Made by a program: the position numbers and the translations under genes
The notes under the pieces: model-generated
Told to the model about the DNA's origin: nothing
What the model saw: only the letters and a program-made list of their open reading frames with translations
Databases searched by the model: none
Shown here: positions 26,727 through 35,892 of the stretch, in pieces
Layout: every line of letters begins with the position of its first letter
Numbering within the stretch: position 1 is the stretch's first letter
Assembly (NCBI GenBank): GCA_964518905.1
Contig: CAZFJL010000006.1
Location: forward strand, 1 to 64,000
From: RDYZ01 sp964518905
Lineage (GTDB): Bacteria > Cyanobacteriota > Cyanobacteriia > Cyanobacteriales > Geitlerinemataceae
DNA length: 64,000 nt
Direction of reading: 5' to 3'

Positions 26727-27935
26727 CTAATTCGCCGATCGCACGTTGATTTCCGCCTGCTCACTGGCGATCGTTTGACCACCACGCACCAGGCTGTATT
26801 CACCGCGCCAAATCCCCGGTACAACCGGATTTTGCGGCGTGTTGCGCTTCCCAACGTAGCTCATGCCGTTAATCTGATTCGCTTTGATTTCCTGCTCGTA
26901 TTCCGTCACCACACGACCCGCCGCATCCACCAAGCGATAGCGCTCAATATCGCCCGCTTTCACGCCGTAGTAATGCGCCCAAAACAGCACAACCTCGGCA
27001 TTCGTGTCGATCTGTGGCGCGGTGAATTCGCCGTCCCAGAGCCCGTCGATCGTTGGTGGTCGATCGGAAAAGCCGATCCGCACAATCCCCGACGGCGTAT
27101 AGTCTTGCGCCTCGCTCCAGAGCGGCTGACGATCGACATTACAGCCCGCTGCCGCCGGTTTTCCCGAATAGGGATCAATCACTTCGTCGTTGTAGCGCAG
27201 CGTTAAATGTACGTGGGGAAAGGTGGTTTTCCCCGAGACGCCGACCCGTCCAAGGACATCACCACGCTGGACGCGATCGCCCTGGCGCACGGCAACGCTG
27301 CCCTGTTCCAGGTGGCAATATTGCCCCGTCCAGCCGTCACCGTGGTCGATGACGATCCCGTTGCCGCACTCGATGCCCTGCTCGGCGATCGCGTCGATCT
27401 CTGCCGCTGTACGCAACCGGCGATCGGGGACACCGTCACGCAGCCGCAAAACCGTCCCGTCGGCAGAGGCGAGAACGTTCACGCCGCGATCGAGATCGGC
27501 GAGGCTGGCAACGGAAAAATCGGTTCCTTTATGGGTGTCGTAGGTTTGCTGGCCGCAGCCGTAGTCGCTAACCCCGCTACCGGGGTCGGTGTCGGGGTAG
27601 AACATGATGAAGCAGTCATCATCAAGCTGACAGTCGATCGGGATGGAAAGCGAAATCGGGCGATCAGGTACGACATCCGAGGCCACCGCGATCGAACTGT
27701 TGGCGCGATCGCTGGCGGAGGATGTTTCCGTTTCTTCGCTGGAAATACTCGAAACCTCAGTGTCTACCGCTTGGGAACCGGTTTCAGAGGACGGATCAAC
27801 TCCATTACAAGCGGCCAGCGTTAGTAAAAGACCTAGCAGGCTAAATCGCGTGGCGAATCGAGCGAGTGACGCCTTGATCTGGCGAGTGCTTTGGTGAGCT
27901 GCAAGTGAGTCGTAAGACAGAAAAAAGCGTTGCAT
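26727..27935 (-). CDS. M23-family peptidase lipoprotein (LytM-like)
   Basis: A 402-aa protein with a lipobox (LLGLLLTLAACNG), so probably a lipoprotein, followed by a Ser/Glu-rich linker. The peptidase core has the His/Asp ligands in THKGTDFS, then GNGIVIDHGDGWTGQYCHL and the HxH motif in FPHVHLTLRYN. M23 enzymes cut peptide cross-links in peptidoglycan. The metal-ligand pattern looks complete, so it is likely active. The C-terminal about 130 residues form an extra beta-rich domain. It lies 12 bases downstream of the Rieske gene on the same strand, which suggests cotranscription. Confidence 0.88.
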   Translation of the reverse strand: MQRFFLSYDSLAAHQSTRQIKASLARFATRFSLLGLLLTLAACNGVDPSSETGSQAVDTEVSSISSEETETSSASDRANSSIAVASDVVPDRPISLSIPIDCQLDDDCFIMFYPDTDPGSGVSDYGCGQQTYDTHKGTDFSVASLADLDRGVNVLASADGTVLRLRDGVPDRRLRTAAEIDAIAEQGIECGNGIVIDHGDGWTGQYCHLEQGSVAVRQGDRVQRGDVLGRVGVSGKTTFPHVHLTLRYNDEVIDPYSGKPAAAGCNVDRQPLWSEAQDYTPSGIVRIGFSDRPPTIDGLWDGEFTAPQIDTNAEVVLFWAHYYGVKAGDIERYRLVDAAGRVVTEYEQEIKANQINGMSYVGKRNTPQNPVVPGIWRGEYSLVRGGQTIASEQAEINVRSAN

Positions 27936-27947
27936 GATGGATAAATC

Positions 27948-29300
27948 CTAGTGATCGGGATGACGGTAATCGACAAAATAAAAACGCGGTTCTAGCCAAT
28001 ATTTCAGCCCACTATAGGCTGCGATCGCGGCGATCGCGACCACAAATGCAACCCCACGACCAGCGACACCGAGCGCCTCAGACGCCGTCGCCGCGATCAC
28101 CAACGTCAGCGCCAACACCAACAACGCCGCCCGTTGACCCCACTGCACGCGATCGAGCGCCGCGCGACAACTGCTGCAAATCTCCGTGTGCTGGTGGTAG
28201 CGATCGAGCAACTCCCGACGCGACAGCGGCTCCGGCGCGATCGGCACGTCGGTGGTGAGCGATCGTAACCGTTCATCCGCATGGGCATCAAACCAGCGAC
28301 GAAACTCAATCACCAGGCGATCGGAACCCGTCGGCATCGTATAGACCGATTTCCACGCCTCCGCCGAATAGCCACGCATCAAGCGCTCTTGGTAGTACAA
28401 AAACACCATGTCGCTATCCAAGACGGTATTTCGCAGTTTTATGTGTTCCCACCAGCGTGGCGTTAAGCGTGCTGCTTTTTGGGCAAAGTTACGCGAGAAT
28501 TGCGCGACGATGCGCGACTTTCCCGGCTCTGTCGGAATACTGTAGGTCGTCAGCCCGAGACTGTTACCGGAGGCAAACTCCAGCTTGTATTCGAGGCGAC
28601 AGGGCGGCTCTAGGCTAATGGTACTGGTGAGAAAGCCATTACTCGATCGAGCCTCGATATAGTTCGGGGTTGATTGATGGATCGTGAGCGGATTCGGGCC
28701 TGCGGTGTCGCGATTGCCTTGGAGGCCGTGGTGGGCAAAATGAACATGGCTCGGATCGGAAACATTTTCGACCAGGGTTTGCCAGTCGTAGGGCAAATCT
28801 CGCATGAACGAGACACAGGCAATGTCGGGGTCATCAGCTCCCGCTGTTTCACGCTGGGCAAGCTGCGGCGATAGGGGCAACGGCGTCGTTGCTGCTAAAT
28901 CGGGATGATCCGCATCCGGCCAGACCCAGATCAAATCCTGAGCAACGCGCACGGGTAGCGAGGTTAAGCAAAATTGAGCAGGCGTCTTTTCGAGAATTTC
29001 AGGATTCGCAGCTTGGGGAATGCGGGTACAGCGTCCACCGTCATCGAACTGCCAGCCGTGATAGCTACACATCAGGTCACCGCTCGTGTCATCCAGACGC
29101 CCTTCGCTTAGGGGGGCGAGACGGTGTGGACAACGATCGAGCGCGGCGCAAAATTCAGTCTCGCGATCGCCCTTGCGCGGTTTCCAGACCACGATCGCGA
29201 TCCCGGCGATCACAATCGGCGTCGGGCGATCGGTCGGGATATCCTCCAGGGGGGCGACGGGATACCAATGCTGAAGCAGGTTAAAGCAAGAAGCGGTCAC
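27948..29300 (-). CDS. Pheophorbide-a-oxygenase-like Rieske non-heme iron oxygenase
   Basis: A 450-aa protein. The Rieske cluster ligands are C57-x-H59 and C78-x2-H81 (DRCPHR, MCSYHGW). The mononuclear iron site is NVSDPSHVHFAHHG. Near residue 385 is a CxxC (EICSSCRAAL), and the C-terminus carries two membrane segments. This layout matches the PaO/TIC55/PTC52 group of chloroplast and cyanobacterial oxygenases that act on chlorophyll derivatives or related rings; the exact substrate is uncertain. Confidence 0.9.
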   Translation of the reverse strand: MTASCFNLLQHWYPVAPLEDIPTDRPTPIVIAGIAIVVWKPRKGDRETEFCAALDRCPHRLAPLSEGRLDDTSGDLMCSYHGWQFDDGGRCTRIPQAANPEILEKTPAQFCLTSLPVRVAQDLIWVWPDADHPDLAATTPLPLSPQLAQRETAGADDPDIACVSFMRDLPYDWQTLVENVSDPSHVHFAHHGLQGNRDTAGPNPLTIHQSTPNYIEARSSNGFLTSTISLEPPCRLEYKLEFASGNSLGLTTYSIPTEPGKSRIVAQFSRNFAQKAARLTPRWWEHIKLRNTVLDSDMVFLYYQERLMRGYSAEAWKSVYTMPTGSDRLVIEFRRWFDAHADERLRSLTTDVPIAPEPLSRRELLDRYHQHTEICSSCRAALDRVQWGQRAALLVLALTLVIAATASEALGVAGRGVAFVVAIAAIAAYSGLKYWLEPRFYFVDYRHPDH

Positions 29301-29636
29301 GATGGGGCAGAGGTTGAGGGTTACGCATCATGGTAAAGCGAGGATCGACCCACCGGAAAGCCGATGGCGATCGTTTCGGCGGGTTTATCGGGGTGAATTT
29401 ACGCGCGATCGCGTCAACCCCGAACACCGTCCCCCCACCCGTCCTCGCCCGCCCCAACACATCGATCCCAAGCACGTTAAGATATCTTGAGTCAGACAGC
29501 GGTGTCTGTCGCATCCGATCGCCTGTGTCTCGCTGTCACAGCACCCCAACCCTCTGGTTAAACCCCTTTGGCGGTGGGGCGAAATTGTCATACGAAGGCG
29601 ACGCTGTCCATTGCGATTTCTCAGAAGCGAAGCGAA

Positions 29637-30287
29637 ATGAAGCTACCGATTCAAGCTGTTCAGTCTCCCTACTACGGTGCGCCCCAAAACCGGACGCCGC
29701 CGCCGGATCTCCCCTCGATGCTGCTCAAAGAGCGCATCGTCTATCTCGGTTTGCCGCTCGTCCCCCAGGTGACCGAGCTCATCATCGCGCAACTGCTGTT
29801 CTTGCAGTACGACGATCCCGATAAACCGATCAAGATTTACATCAATTCCACCGGTACGTCCGACTACGGCGGCAACCCGATCGGCTTTGAAACCGAAGCT
29901 TTCGCCATCTGCGATACGCTGCGCTACATCAAACCGCCCGTGCATACGATTTGCCTTGGAACCGCGATGGGAACTGCGGCCATGCTGCTCGCTTCCGGAA
30001 CCAAAGGTTGCCGCACCAGCCTGCCCCACGCCAGCATCGTGCTACAACAGCCGAAGAGCTTCGCCCAGGGTCAAGCGACGGATATCCAAATTCGCGCCAA
30101 GGAAGTGATCGCCAATAAAACGACGATGCTGGAAATCCTGTCCCGCTGCACCGGGCAAACCCCCGAAAAGCTTGCCAAGGATATGGATCGCCTGCTGTAT
30201 ATGACACCCGATCAAGCGGTGGAATACGGCCTAATCGATAAAGTTCTGACCAGCAGCCGCGAAGAAAAACCTCTGGCGAGTGTCTAG
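29637..30287 (+). CDS. clpR: ClpR, catalytically inactive ClpP-like subunit
   Basis: A 216-aa ClpP paralog with a family-typical core (KIYINSTGTSDYGGNPIGFE). The catalytic triad is broken: the active-site serine region reads LGTAMGTAAML instead of AASMGS, and the histidine region reads SIVLQQP instead of MIHQP. In cyanobacteria ClpR and ClpP3 form mixed heptameric rings of the essential Clp protease that works with ClpC. The ATG at 29637 gives the expected N-terminus. The active subunit gene starts 100 bases downstream. Confidence 0.93.
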   Translation: MKLPIQAVQSPYYGAPQNRTPPPDLPSMLLKERIVYLGLPLVPQVTELIIAQLLFLQYDDPDKPIKIYINSTGTSDYGGNPIGFETEAFAICDTLRYIKPPVHTICLGTAMGTAAMLLASGTKGCRTSLPHASIVLQQPKSFAQGQATDIQIRAKEVIANKTTMLEILSRCTGQTPEKLAKDMDRLLYMTPDQAVEYGLIDKVLTSSREEKPLASV

Positions 30288-30386
30288 CTTTGCCGAACGC
30301 GATCGATCGTTCTCGAATGCTCGATCGTCCTAGATCTCGTCGCCAACCCGTCGCTCAATTATTAGCTATCACAGGAAGCCAAAACC

Positions 30387-30989
30387 ATGCCGATTGGAGT
30401 ACCGAAAGTCCCCTACCAGATGCCTGGGGATACCTACACGCAGTGGATTAACATCTACGATCGTCTCTACCGCGAGCGCATCATCTTCATCGGTCGCGAA
30501 ATCGATGACGAACTGGCCAACGAAGTGATCGCGATCATGCTCTATCTGGCCTCGGAAGATGCTGATAAAGACATCATGATCTACATCAACTCTCCCGGCG
30601 GTATGGTCACGGCGGGGATGGCGATCTACGACACGATGCAGCACATCAAAGCCGATGTGGTCACGATTTGCGTCGGTCTCGCAGCATCGATGGGATCATT
30701 CCTGCTCGCGGCGGGAACTCCCGGCAAGCGTCTCGCGCTGCCCCACTCGCGGATCATGATTCACCAGCCATCCGGCGGCGCACGCGGTCAGGCCAGCGAT
30801 ATCCAGATCGAAGCGACGGAAATCCTGCGGGTGCGTCGCCAGCTCAATCAAATCTATGCGGATAACACCGGTAAACCGTTGGAAAAGATTGAGAAGGATA
30901 TGGATCGCGATTATTTCATGTCGCCCCAGGAGGCGCTGGAATACGGTTTGATCGATAAAGTCCTCGAAGATCGCGATCTCGAAGCCTAG
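30387..30989 (+). CDS. clpP3: ATP-dependent Clp protease proteolytic subunit ClpP3
   Basis: A 200-aa serine protease subunit with all catalytic features: YINSPGGMVTAGMAIYD, the active-site serine in GLAASMGSFLL, the histidine in RIMIHQPSGGARGQ and the aspartate in EKDMDRDYFMS. It pairs with ClpR encoded just upstream, and the two genes form a conserved cyanobacterial operon. The extended N-terminus (MPIGVPKVPYQMPGD) matches the ClpP3 group. Confidence 0.95.
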   Translation: MPIGVPKVPYQMPGDTYTQWINIYDRLYRERIIFIGREIDDELANEVIAIMLYLASEDADKDIMIYINSPGGMVTAGMAIYDTMQHIKADVVTICVGLAASMGSFLLAAGTPGKRLALPHSRIMIHQPSGGARGQASDIQIEATEILRVRRQLNQIYADNTGKPLEKIEKDMDRDYFMSPQEALEYGLIDKVLEDRDLEA

Positions 30990-31105
30990 GGATTCTCGAT
31001 CGCTACTAACCGTAGCGAATTTCTAGCGAATTTCTGTTGTGATGCACCGTTAGCGATCGCTGCGGTGCTTCGTTGTTTCCTTTTGCCCACCGCTGAAAGC
31101 CGTCT

Positions 31106-31996
31106 ATGAATGTCGGAGATTGCTACCGACTGCTCGAACTCGATCGAGGAGCCACCCTAGCAGATGTCAAGGCTGCTTATCGACGTCTTGCACGGTGCTG
31201 GCATCCTGACCTGAACGATCAGGCGGGCGCTCACGATCGCTTCATCGAACTTCAGACCGCCTACGATACGCTGTGTGCATTCGTCGCAACCACATCGACA
31301 TCGATACCGTCCACCGCTACGACCTCCACCGTTCCGCACACCTCTCCACCTGCGACGGCTTCACCCTTTTCGTCTTCACCCTTTTCATCCCCACCGCGTC
31401 CCGCAGCTCCCCCCACAGAACCACCCACAGAACCACCCACCGATCCTCCTTCCGACACCGTCCCGCCCACCGTCACCACGTCGCCGCCCCAGACCAATCC
31501 GCCACTCTCTGACCTCGATCGCCAGCTCAAACACAACGTCTACGCCTCGCTTCAGCAATTGCTGGCCAGTGAGCGCTTTCCTCGCGCGATCGCCCTGGTC
31601 GAAGGTTTGGCGGAACGGCTGCAAAATGACCCGGAAGTGCGCCAATGGAAGGCCGTGACGTATCAATGTTTTGGGCGATATTATCTGGAGCGATCGCAGC
31701 TCACGAAAGCGCGAACGTATCTAACGAAAGCCTATCGCGCCGATCCGCATAACCGCGAGCTGCTCCGCGTCGTCGCCCAAGACCTACGCCGCCTCGATGC
31801 GCTCTACAAACACAAACGCCAGCAAGCGACCGGGGTACGATCGATCGCGATTCCCGACTTTTTCAAAACGAAGCACGATCCCGAACATCCCACCGTCCGC
31901 CCCACCCCCGCCAAGAAAAAACGCGCGGGAATTGGTGGCAAAACAAAATCAGCCTCGAAAGCTACGAAGCGAAAAACAATGAGACCGAAGGGTTAA
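31106..31996 (+). CDS. J-domain protein with proline-rich linker
   Basis: A 296-aa protein. The N-terminal J domain (about 1-55) keeps the HPD tripeptide (RLARCWHPDLND), so it can stimulate an Hsp70 ATPase. It is followed by a threonine/proline-rich linker with PPTEPPTEPPTDPP-type repeats and an alpha-helical TPR-like region (about 140-245, with RFPRAIALVEGLAERLQ and YLERSQLTKARTYLTKAYRA). The C-terminal tail is very basic (KKKRAGIGGKTKSASKATK). It lacks the zinc finger and substrate domains of DnaJ, so it is a type III J protein with unknown client. Confidence 0.85.
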   Translation: MNVGDCYRLLELDRGATLADVKAAYRRLARCWHPDLNDQAGAHDRFIELQTAYDTLCAFVATTSTSIPSTATTSTVPHTSPPATASPFSSSPFSSPPRPAAPPTEPPTEPPTDPPSDTVPPTVTTSPPQTNPPLSDLDRQLKHNVYASLQQLLASERFPRAIALVEGLAERLQNDPEVRQWKAVTYQCFGRYYLERSQLTKARTYLTKAYRADPHNRELLRVVAQDLRRLDALYKHKRQQATGVRSIAIPDFFKTKHDPEHPTVRPTPAKKKRAGIGGKTKSASKATKRKTMRPKG

Positions 31997-32128
31997 GCCG
32001 ATTCAGATCTTGGATAGGTCGTTCATCTCCGTATGACGCGACCATCATGGCGCAGACAAACTAGAAGCTTGTGCGACGCATCTTATCTATTAGAATAGTG
32101 CGATATTTTCTCTCTCAGAAAACATACA

Positions 32129-33277
32129 ATGCGTCCCCAATTTATTACCGCCTTCAATGCATTACGTGGTCGGGGTAATACCGATGCGTATATTTACGTA
32201 ACCCTCCTCAGCTTGTTGGGAGATCTGGAAAGAGATGAGCTTGAACAATTGGCTTCCTCGCTTGGGTTTAAATATGGCTGGAATCCGGCGCTAAAAAAGC
32301 TACTTGAGAAACAAGCCGATCAGCAAAATCTTGGGGAGCTGATCAAAATGAAGTCCAACAATCAACGAGACCCAATTTCAACGATTGATGATGAGCTAGC
32401 GTCCATCAAACGTGACATGAATGTGTCTAGCATACCTGTAAATAATTCTCAGATTGATGAAGAGGATATATTAGCCGATCTCAATCGTTTAATAGGTCTA
32501 AAGTCGCTAAAAGATGATGTTCGATCGCTGATTAATCGTCTTAAAATTCAACGGGAACGAGAACGACATAATCTCAAATCCATGCCAGTTTCGCTGCATA
32601 GTGTCTTTTGTGGTTCACCGGGCACAGGTAAAACCACGGTAGCGCGACACCTGGGCGTGATTTATCAAAAACTTGGCTTTCTAAAAAAGGGACATACGAT
32701 CGAAACTGATCGCGCTGGTTTGGTGGCGGGTTATGTCGGACAAACGGCACTTAAAACCGATGAGGTGGTGAAATCGGCTCTCGATGGCGTTCTATTTATT
32801 GATGAAGCCTACGCTCTTGCACCAAAGGAGTCTGGCAATGATTTTGGCCGCGAGGCCATCGATACCATTTTGAAACGGATGGATGATTATCGCGATCGTC
32901 TAGTCGTTATTGTTGCGGGGTATGACGATGAGATGAAGCGTTTTGTTGAGACCAATCCAGGGCTAGAATCACGCTTTCGTCGCTATTTTTATTTTGAGGA
33001 TTATCAGCCGTTGGAAATGTTAGACATTTTCGAGGGCTTTTGTCGGGAAAATCATTTTTCGTTAGTGGATGCGACGCGCGATCGGCTACGACAAGAATTT
33101 GATAGGCTCTATGCTGATCGTGATCAAGGGTTTGGCAATGGTCGTCTCGTGCGCAATATTTTTGAAAGTACAGTTGAGCAGCAGGCCAATCGCTTAATTT
33201 CACTTCCGTCCTTAACGAAGGAAAATATGGAAAAAATTGTACCAGAAGATATTGTGTTGCCGTCACGTTTGCGTTAG
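32129..33277 (+). CDS. CbbX/SpoVK-type AAA+ ATPase
   Basis: A 382-aa protein. A helical N-terminal domain (about 1-110, acidic, unrecognised) precedes one AAA+ module with Walker A GSPGTGKTTVAR, Walker B GVLFIDEAYAL, a pore-like loop (AGLVAGYVGQTALKT) and the arginine region ESRFRRYFYF. The YVGQTA and EAYAL motifs are shared by CbbX (red-type Rubisco activase), SpoVK and EccA. Its role here is unlikely to be Rubisco activation, given the different N-terminus. It sits at the start of a stretch of accessory genes. Target unknown. Confidence 0.88.
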   Translation: MRPQFITAFNALRGRGNTDAYIYVTLLSLLGDLERDELEQLASSLGFKYGWNPALKKLLEKQADQQNLGELIKMKSNNQRDPISTIDDELASIKRDMNVSSIPVNNSQIDEEDILADLNRLIGLKSLKDDVRSLINRLKIQRERERHNLKSMPVSLHSVFCGSPGTGKTTVARHLGVIYQKLGFLKKGHTIETDRAGLVAGYVGQTALKTDEVVKSALDGVLFIDEAYALAPKESGNDFGREAIDTILKRMDDYRDRLVVIVAGYDDEMKRFVETNPGLESRFRRYFYFEDYQPLEMLDIFEGFCRENHFSLVDATRDRLRQEFDRLYADRDQGFGNGRLVRNIFESTVEQQANRLISLPSLTKENMEKIVPEDIVLPSRLR

Positions 33278-33487
33278 CTGCTTGAGAGCTATTCAGGGCT
33301 GATGTCTTCCGTATTTAAGATTTAGGATTTGGGATTCTAAGAATTCAAAATTTTGGCTAGTATGTCTTCCTTCGAGAGGGGAAACCTGACAGTACTGGGC
33401 ATGAGAGAATACACAGGCCGCGACGCTGATGATCGTCGGTTCCGTCTGCTTGATCCAAACTGTTCAACTTTACTTTCTGCTTTAACT

Positions 33488-33976
33488 ATGCTCGACCTCG
33501 ACGCCAAAAAAACACTGTTACGCAAGATTCCTCACGCCCTCTACGTTTGCGGCGTGCGTAACACCTCTGGCACTGACCTCAATGGCTTTACGGCAAGTTG
33601 GGTGATGCAGGGCTCCTTTGAGCCGCCGTTGGTGATTAACTGCGTGCGTAGCGACAGCGGTTCTCACACGCTCATCCAGGAAAGCGGTGTCTTTGCCCTT
33701 AGTTTTCTAGAGGCGGGACAAAAAGATATCGCGGCTCAATTTTTCAAGCCGCAGCGTCTGGTAGGCGACAAGTTTGAAAATGTCGAGTCGTATTTAGGCG
33801 AAGAGACGGGTTGCCCGATCGTCAAGGATTCGCTGGGCTATGTGGAATGCAAGGTGGTCGGCACGGTGGCGCAGGGTGACCACACGGTGTTTGTCGGTGA
33901 GGTGATCGGCGCGGGTCTGCACCGGGATGGCGAGATTTTGAATCTGGAAAGCACCGGCTGGAATTACGGCGGTTAA
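33488..33976 (+). CDS. Flavin reductase-like FMN-binding protein
   Basis: A 162-aa single-domain protein of the flavin reductase-like split-barrel family. Typical segments are KIPHALYVCGVRN, NGFTASWVMQGSFEPPLVINCV, the GVFALSFLEAGQKDIA helix and HTVFVGEVIGAGLH. Such proteins bind FMN and reduce it with NAD(P)H or act within flavodiiron-type systems. The frame is open 45 codons upstream, but that sequence is not family-like, so the ATG at 33488 is chosen. Confidence 0.85.
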   Translation: MLDLDAKKTLLRKIPHALYVCGVRNTSGTDLNGFTASWVMQGSFEPPLVINCVRSDSGSHTLIQESGVFALSFLEAGQKDIAAQFFKPQRLVGDKFENVESYLGEETGCPIVKDSLGYVECKVVGTVAQGDHTVFVGEVIGAGLHRDGEILNLESTGWNYGG

Positions 33977-34329
33977 TCGCTGAAGTAGGGTGGGCATTGC
34001 CCACCATGACCGATCCGGATTCGCTGGTATGAATCGTGTGTATCGTGGGCATTGATCGTGGTGGGCAATGCTCACCCTACTACTAAGGACTTTCAAACCG
34101 CTCCAATTGATGTACGTTTACTCAGTCCGGTAGGAGTAGTGTTTGAGGCGAATCACCTCTCGAACCACATCCAGAAGCTTTTTAGGGGGTGGGGGAGCGG
34201 TCATGGGGAGAAACAAATCCGTGTAATACCCCCTAGAGGAGTGTTATGCAGATGAAATCTTAATAAAACCCGCATAGGGGTGATTAGATGGAAACTTTCC
34301 GTATAATTCATAGTTAGCTAGCATCACTT
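33977..34329. other. Intergenic region after the flavin reductase gene
   Basis: No gene is seen. The first part is the second copy of the large hairpin repeat (33984-34081). The rest (about 34090-34329) is non-coding, with G-rich patches (TTTTTAGGGGGTGGGGGAG) and no recognised signal. Confidence 0.5.
33984..34081. repeat. Large hairpin repeat, copy 2
   Basis: It starts with GTAGGGTGGGCATTGCCCAC and ends with GTGGGCAATGCTCACCCTAC, giving the same tips and nested palindromes as copy 1 at 7268-7339 but with a different, longer central loop. As with copy 1, it lies just downstream of a stop codon. Confidence 0.8.
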
Positions 34330-34885
34330 ATGAGGAATGACATGTCTCTTAGAAATATGCATGTGGATGCTAATGTCACCGACCGTCAGCTCTTAAAGCT
34401 GGCGAAAAAACAGGCATCAAGAATCAAGCATGCATTCAAGCATTTAATCGCTAATGGGGCTTTTGGCTTTGCTGGGGTAAAGTTCGAGGATGGCGATCTT
34501 AACCGTATCCATAGCATAATCAGAGAAATTGATTCTCGTCGAGTATTCTACTATTGCGGCCAGGACGAAATGCCAATAGCCGCAAAGGCAAGCTTACTTG
34601 AGGCTAGAAATAGCATTAGAAATCTCAGCAGTGGAATCTGGTCGAACGGGGAAGCTGAAGACCTTGTTGTGGAGATACTTATATGTCTTGGCTGACTGTC
34701 AGCAAAGTATTGAATCTATGTGCAAGGATGATGGAGCTTTTAACAATGAGAATTCTCAACGGTTTTTCGATAGCTTAGCAGATATGAGAATGAGAGTTTG
34801 GCTCTGCGTGGCTGCGCTCTCAAGAGCTTTGGATGGTGCTATTTCAATAAGAAACTTACCCGCCGAAATCAATAATTTGATATAG
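34330..34885 (+). pseudogene. Frameshifted gene for a small helical protein of unknown function
   Basis: One frame encodes 121 residues from the ATG at 34330 (beginning MRNDMSLRNMHVDANVTDRQ) and stops at 34695. A second frame takes over in the overlap and continues to 34885 (YVLADCQQSIESMCKDDG to LPAEINNLI). Composition and helical character run on smoothly across the join, and each part alone is short. This suggests a single ancestral protein of about 185 aa broken by a one-base frameshift near 34650-34695. The region is visibly more AT-rich than most genes here and lacks HIP1 sites. I recognise no family. Two overlapping real genes cannot be excluded. Confidence 0.55.
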
Positions 34886-35193
34886 AGCTAACACCTTGGT
34901 GCAGCGGACGGGTGTAAGATCTTGGTGGGTAGCCTATTTTTTCTGCCGCCGCTGACCAGTTCCGTTATCTGGCTTCGCACCAAGTTTTTGTACTCTTTTT
35001 TGAAAGTCGATCGCCCATCGCAGACGTAAAAATGGCGTTGAGCAGCCCTGACGAGTTGTAGTGGCGCGACTTAACTAAATGTGTATATTCAAAAATCCTT
35101 GAGATGCTTGCCTAGTAAGCGATATAGAAGAATTCTAAACTACTACTTTAGATAGGTCGCGCCACTACTACTACTTGCGATATTTCCGTATCA
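34886..35193. other. Intergenic region with MITE-like element B
   Basis: There is no credible gene between the frameshifted gene and the Uma2 gene. The right half is the inverted-repeat element at 35058-35168. The left half has no recognised feature. Confidence 0.5.
35058..35168. mobile_element. MITE-like element B (22-bp terminal inverted repeats)
   Basis: The left end 35058-35079 begins GTAGTGGCGCGAC and ends CTAAA. The right end 35147-35168 is its complement with two mismatches. The total length is 111 bases, with an A/T-rich centre and no coding capacity, as expected of a miniature inverted-repeat element derived from a DNA transposon. Confidence 0.65.
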
Positions 35194-35775
35194 TCAGCCT
35201 CCAATCATAGCGATCGCAGAAATGGCTAAATCTGGGAAACAAACGGGCTGAATGGTTCCAGATGTGAGCGTTTGCTGTTGCCGATATTCATTAGCTTCGA
35301 GCTGCCAAAAGCGAACCAAGCAACGATCGTTCAAGTTCACAACCCAGTATTCCGGGATGCCAGCTTCGGCGTACAAAACACGCTTGATTTGTAGGTCGCG
35401 TGTAAGGGTTGTTTTGGCGTATTCCACAACCCAGAAAATTTCGGACGGTTTGGGGTGTCGTTGGCGGTAGGTGGCACGATCGGGAACGACGATCGCTAAA
35501 TCGGGCTGAGGTTCTGAGGCAACATCGGGCAGTGTGATCGGTTTGGCGTCGCGGATGATGGCGCGATCGCCCAGTTTTTGGCGCAAATAGTCGGCGGCGT
35601 CGGTGCTAATCTGCGCGTGTTCGGGGCCCTCGGGACTCATTTCGATGATGTGATGGGCGAGCAATTCGACCTGGCGATCGTCAAATAGGCCGCTATCGAT
35701 CATGCGGTGGTAGTCGTTGAGCTGCCAGCGTAGGGGGGGGAGTTGTTCGGTGAGATTGGAAACTGAGGAGGTCAT
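35194..35775 (-). CDS. Uma2-family (DUF820) putative endonuclease-like protein
   Basis: A 193-aa protein of the Uma2/DUF820 family, which is heavily expanded in cyanobacteria and has a restriction-endonuclease-like fold. Visible landmarks are YHRMIDSGLFDDRQVELL, HHIIEMSPEGPEHA, PDLAIVVPDRATYR and the strand EIFWVVEYAKTTLTRDLQIK with the PD-(D/E)xK-like Glu and Lys, then YAEAGIPEYWVVNL. The function is not established; members are often near mobile or variable DNA, as here. Confidence 0.88.
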   Translation of the reverse strand: MTSSVSNLTEQLPPLRWQLNDYHRMIDSGLFDDRQVELLAHHIIEMSPEGPEHAQISTDAADYLRQKLGDRAIIRDAKPITLPDVASEPQPDLAIVVPDRATYRQRHPKPSEIFWVVEYAKTTLTRDLQIKRVLYAEAGIPEYWVVNLNDRCLVRFWQLEANEYRQQQTLTSGTIQPVCFPDLAISAIAMIGG

Positions 35776-35892
35776 ACGTTATCGGCTCGCCCAGGGATGG
35801 ATCATTGGTGTGTTGCGGCGATGCGATCGTGTCGTTTTTGGTTGATTAACGCCGCTGCAACGTGACCGTTTACCCTTAGTTTAACGGCTGGT

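Noticed and set aside
32129..33277. Rubisco activase CbbX
   Set aside because: The AAA+ motifs fit, but the N-terminal domain differs, there are no Rubisco genes nearby, and CbbX serves red-type Rubisco, which is not expected in cyanobacteria.
34650..34695. Programmed ribosomal frameshift
   Set aside because: No convincing slippery heptamer followed by a stem or pseudoknot was found; ordinary mutation is simpler.
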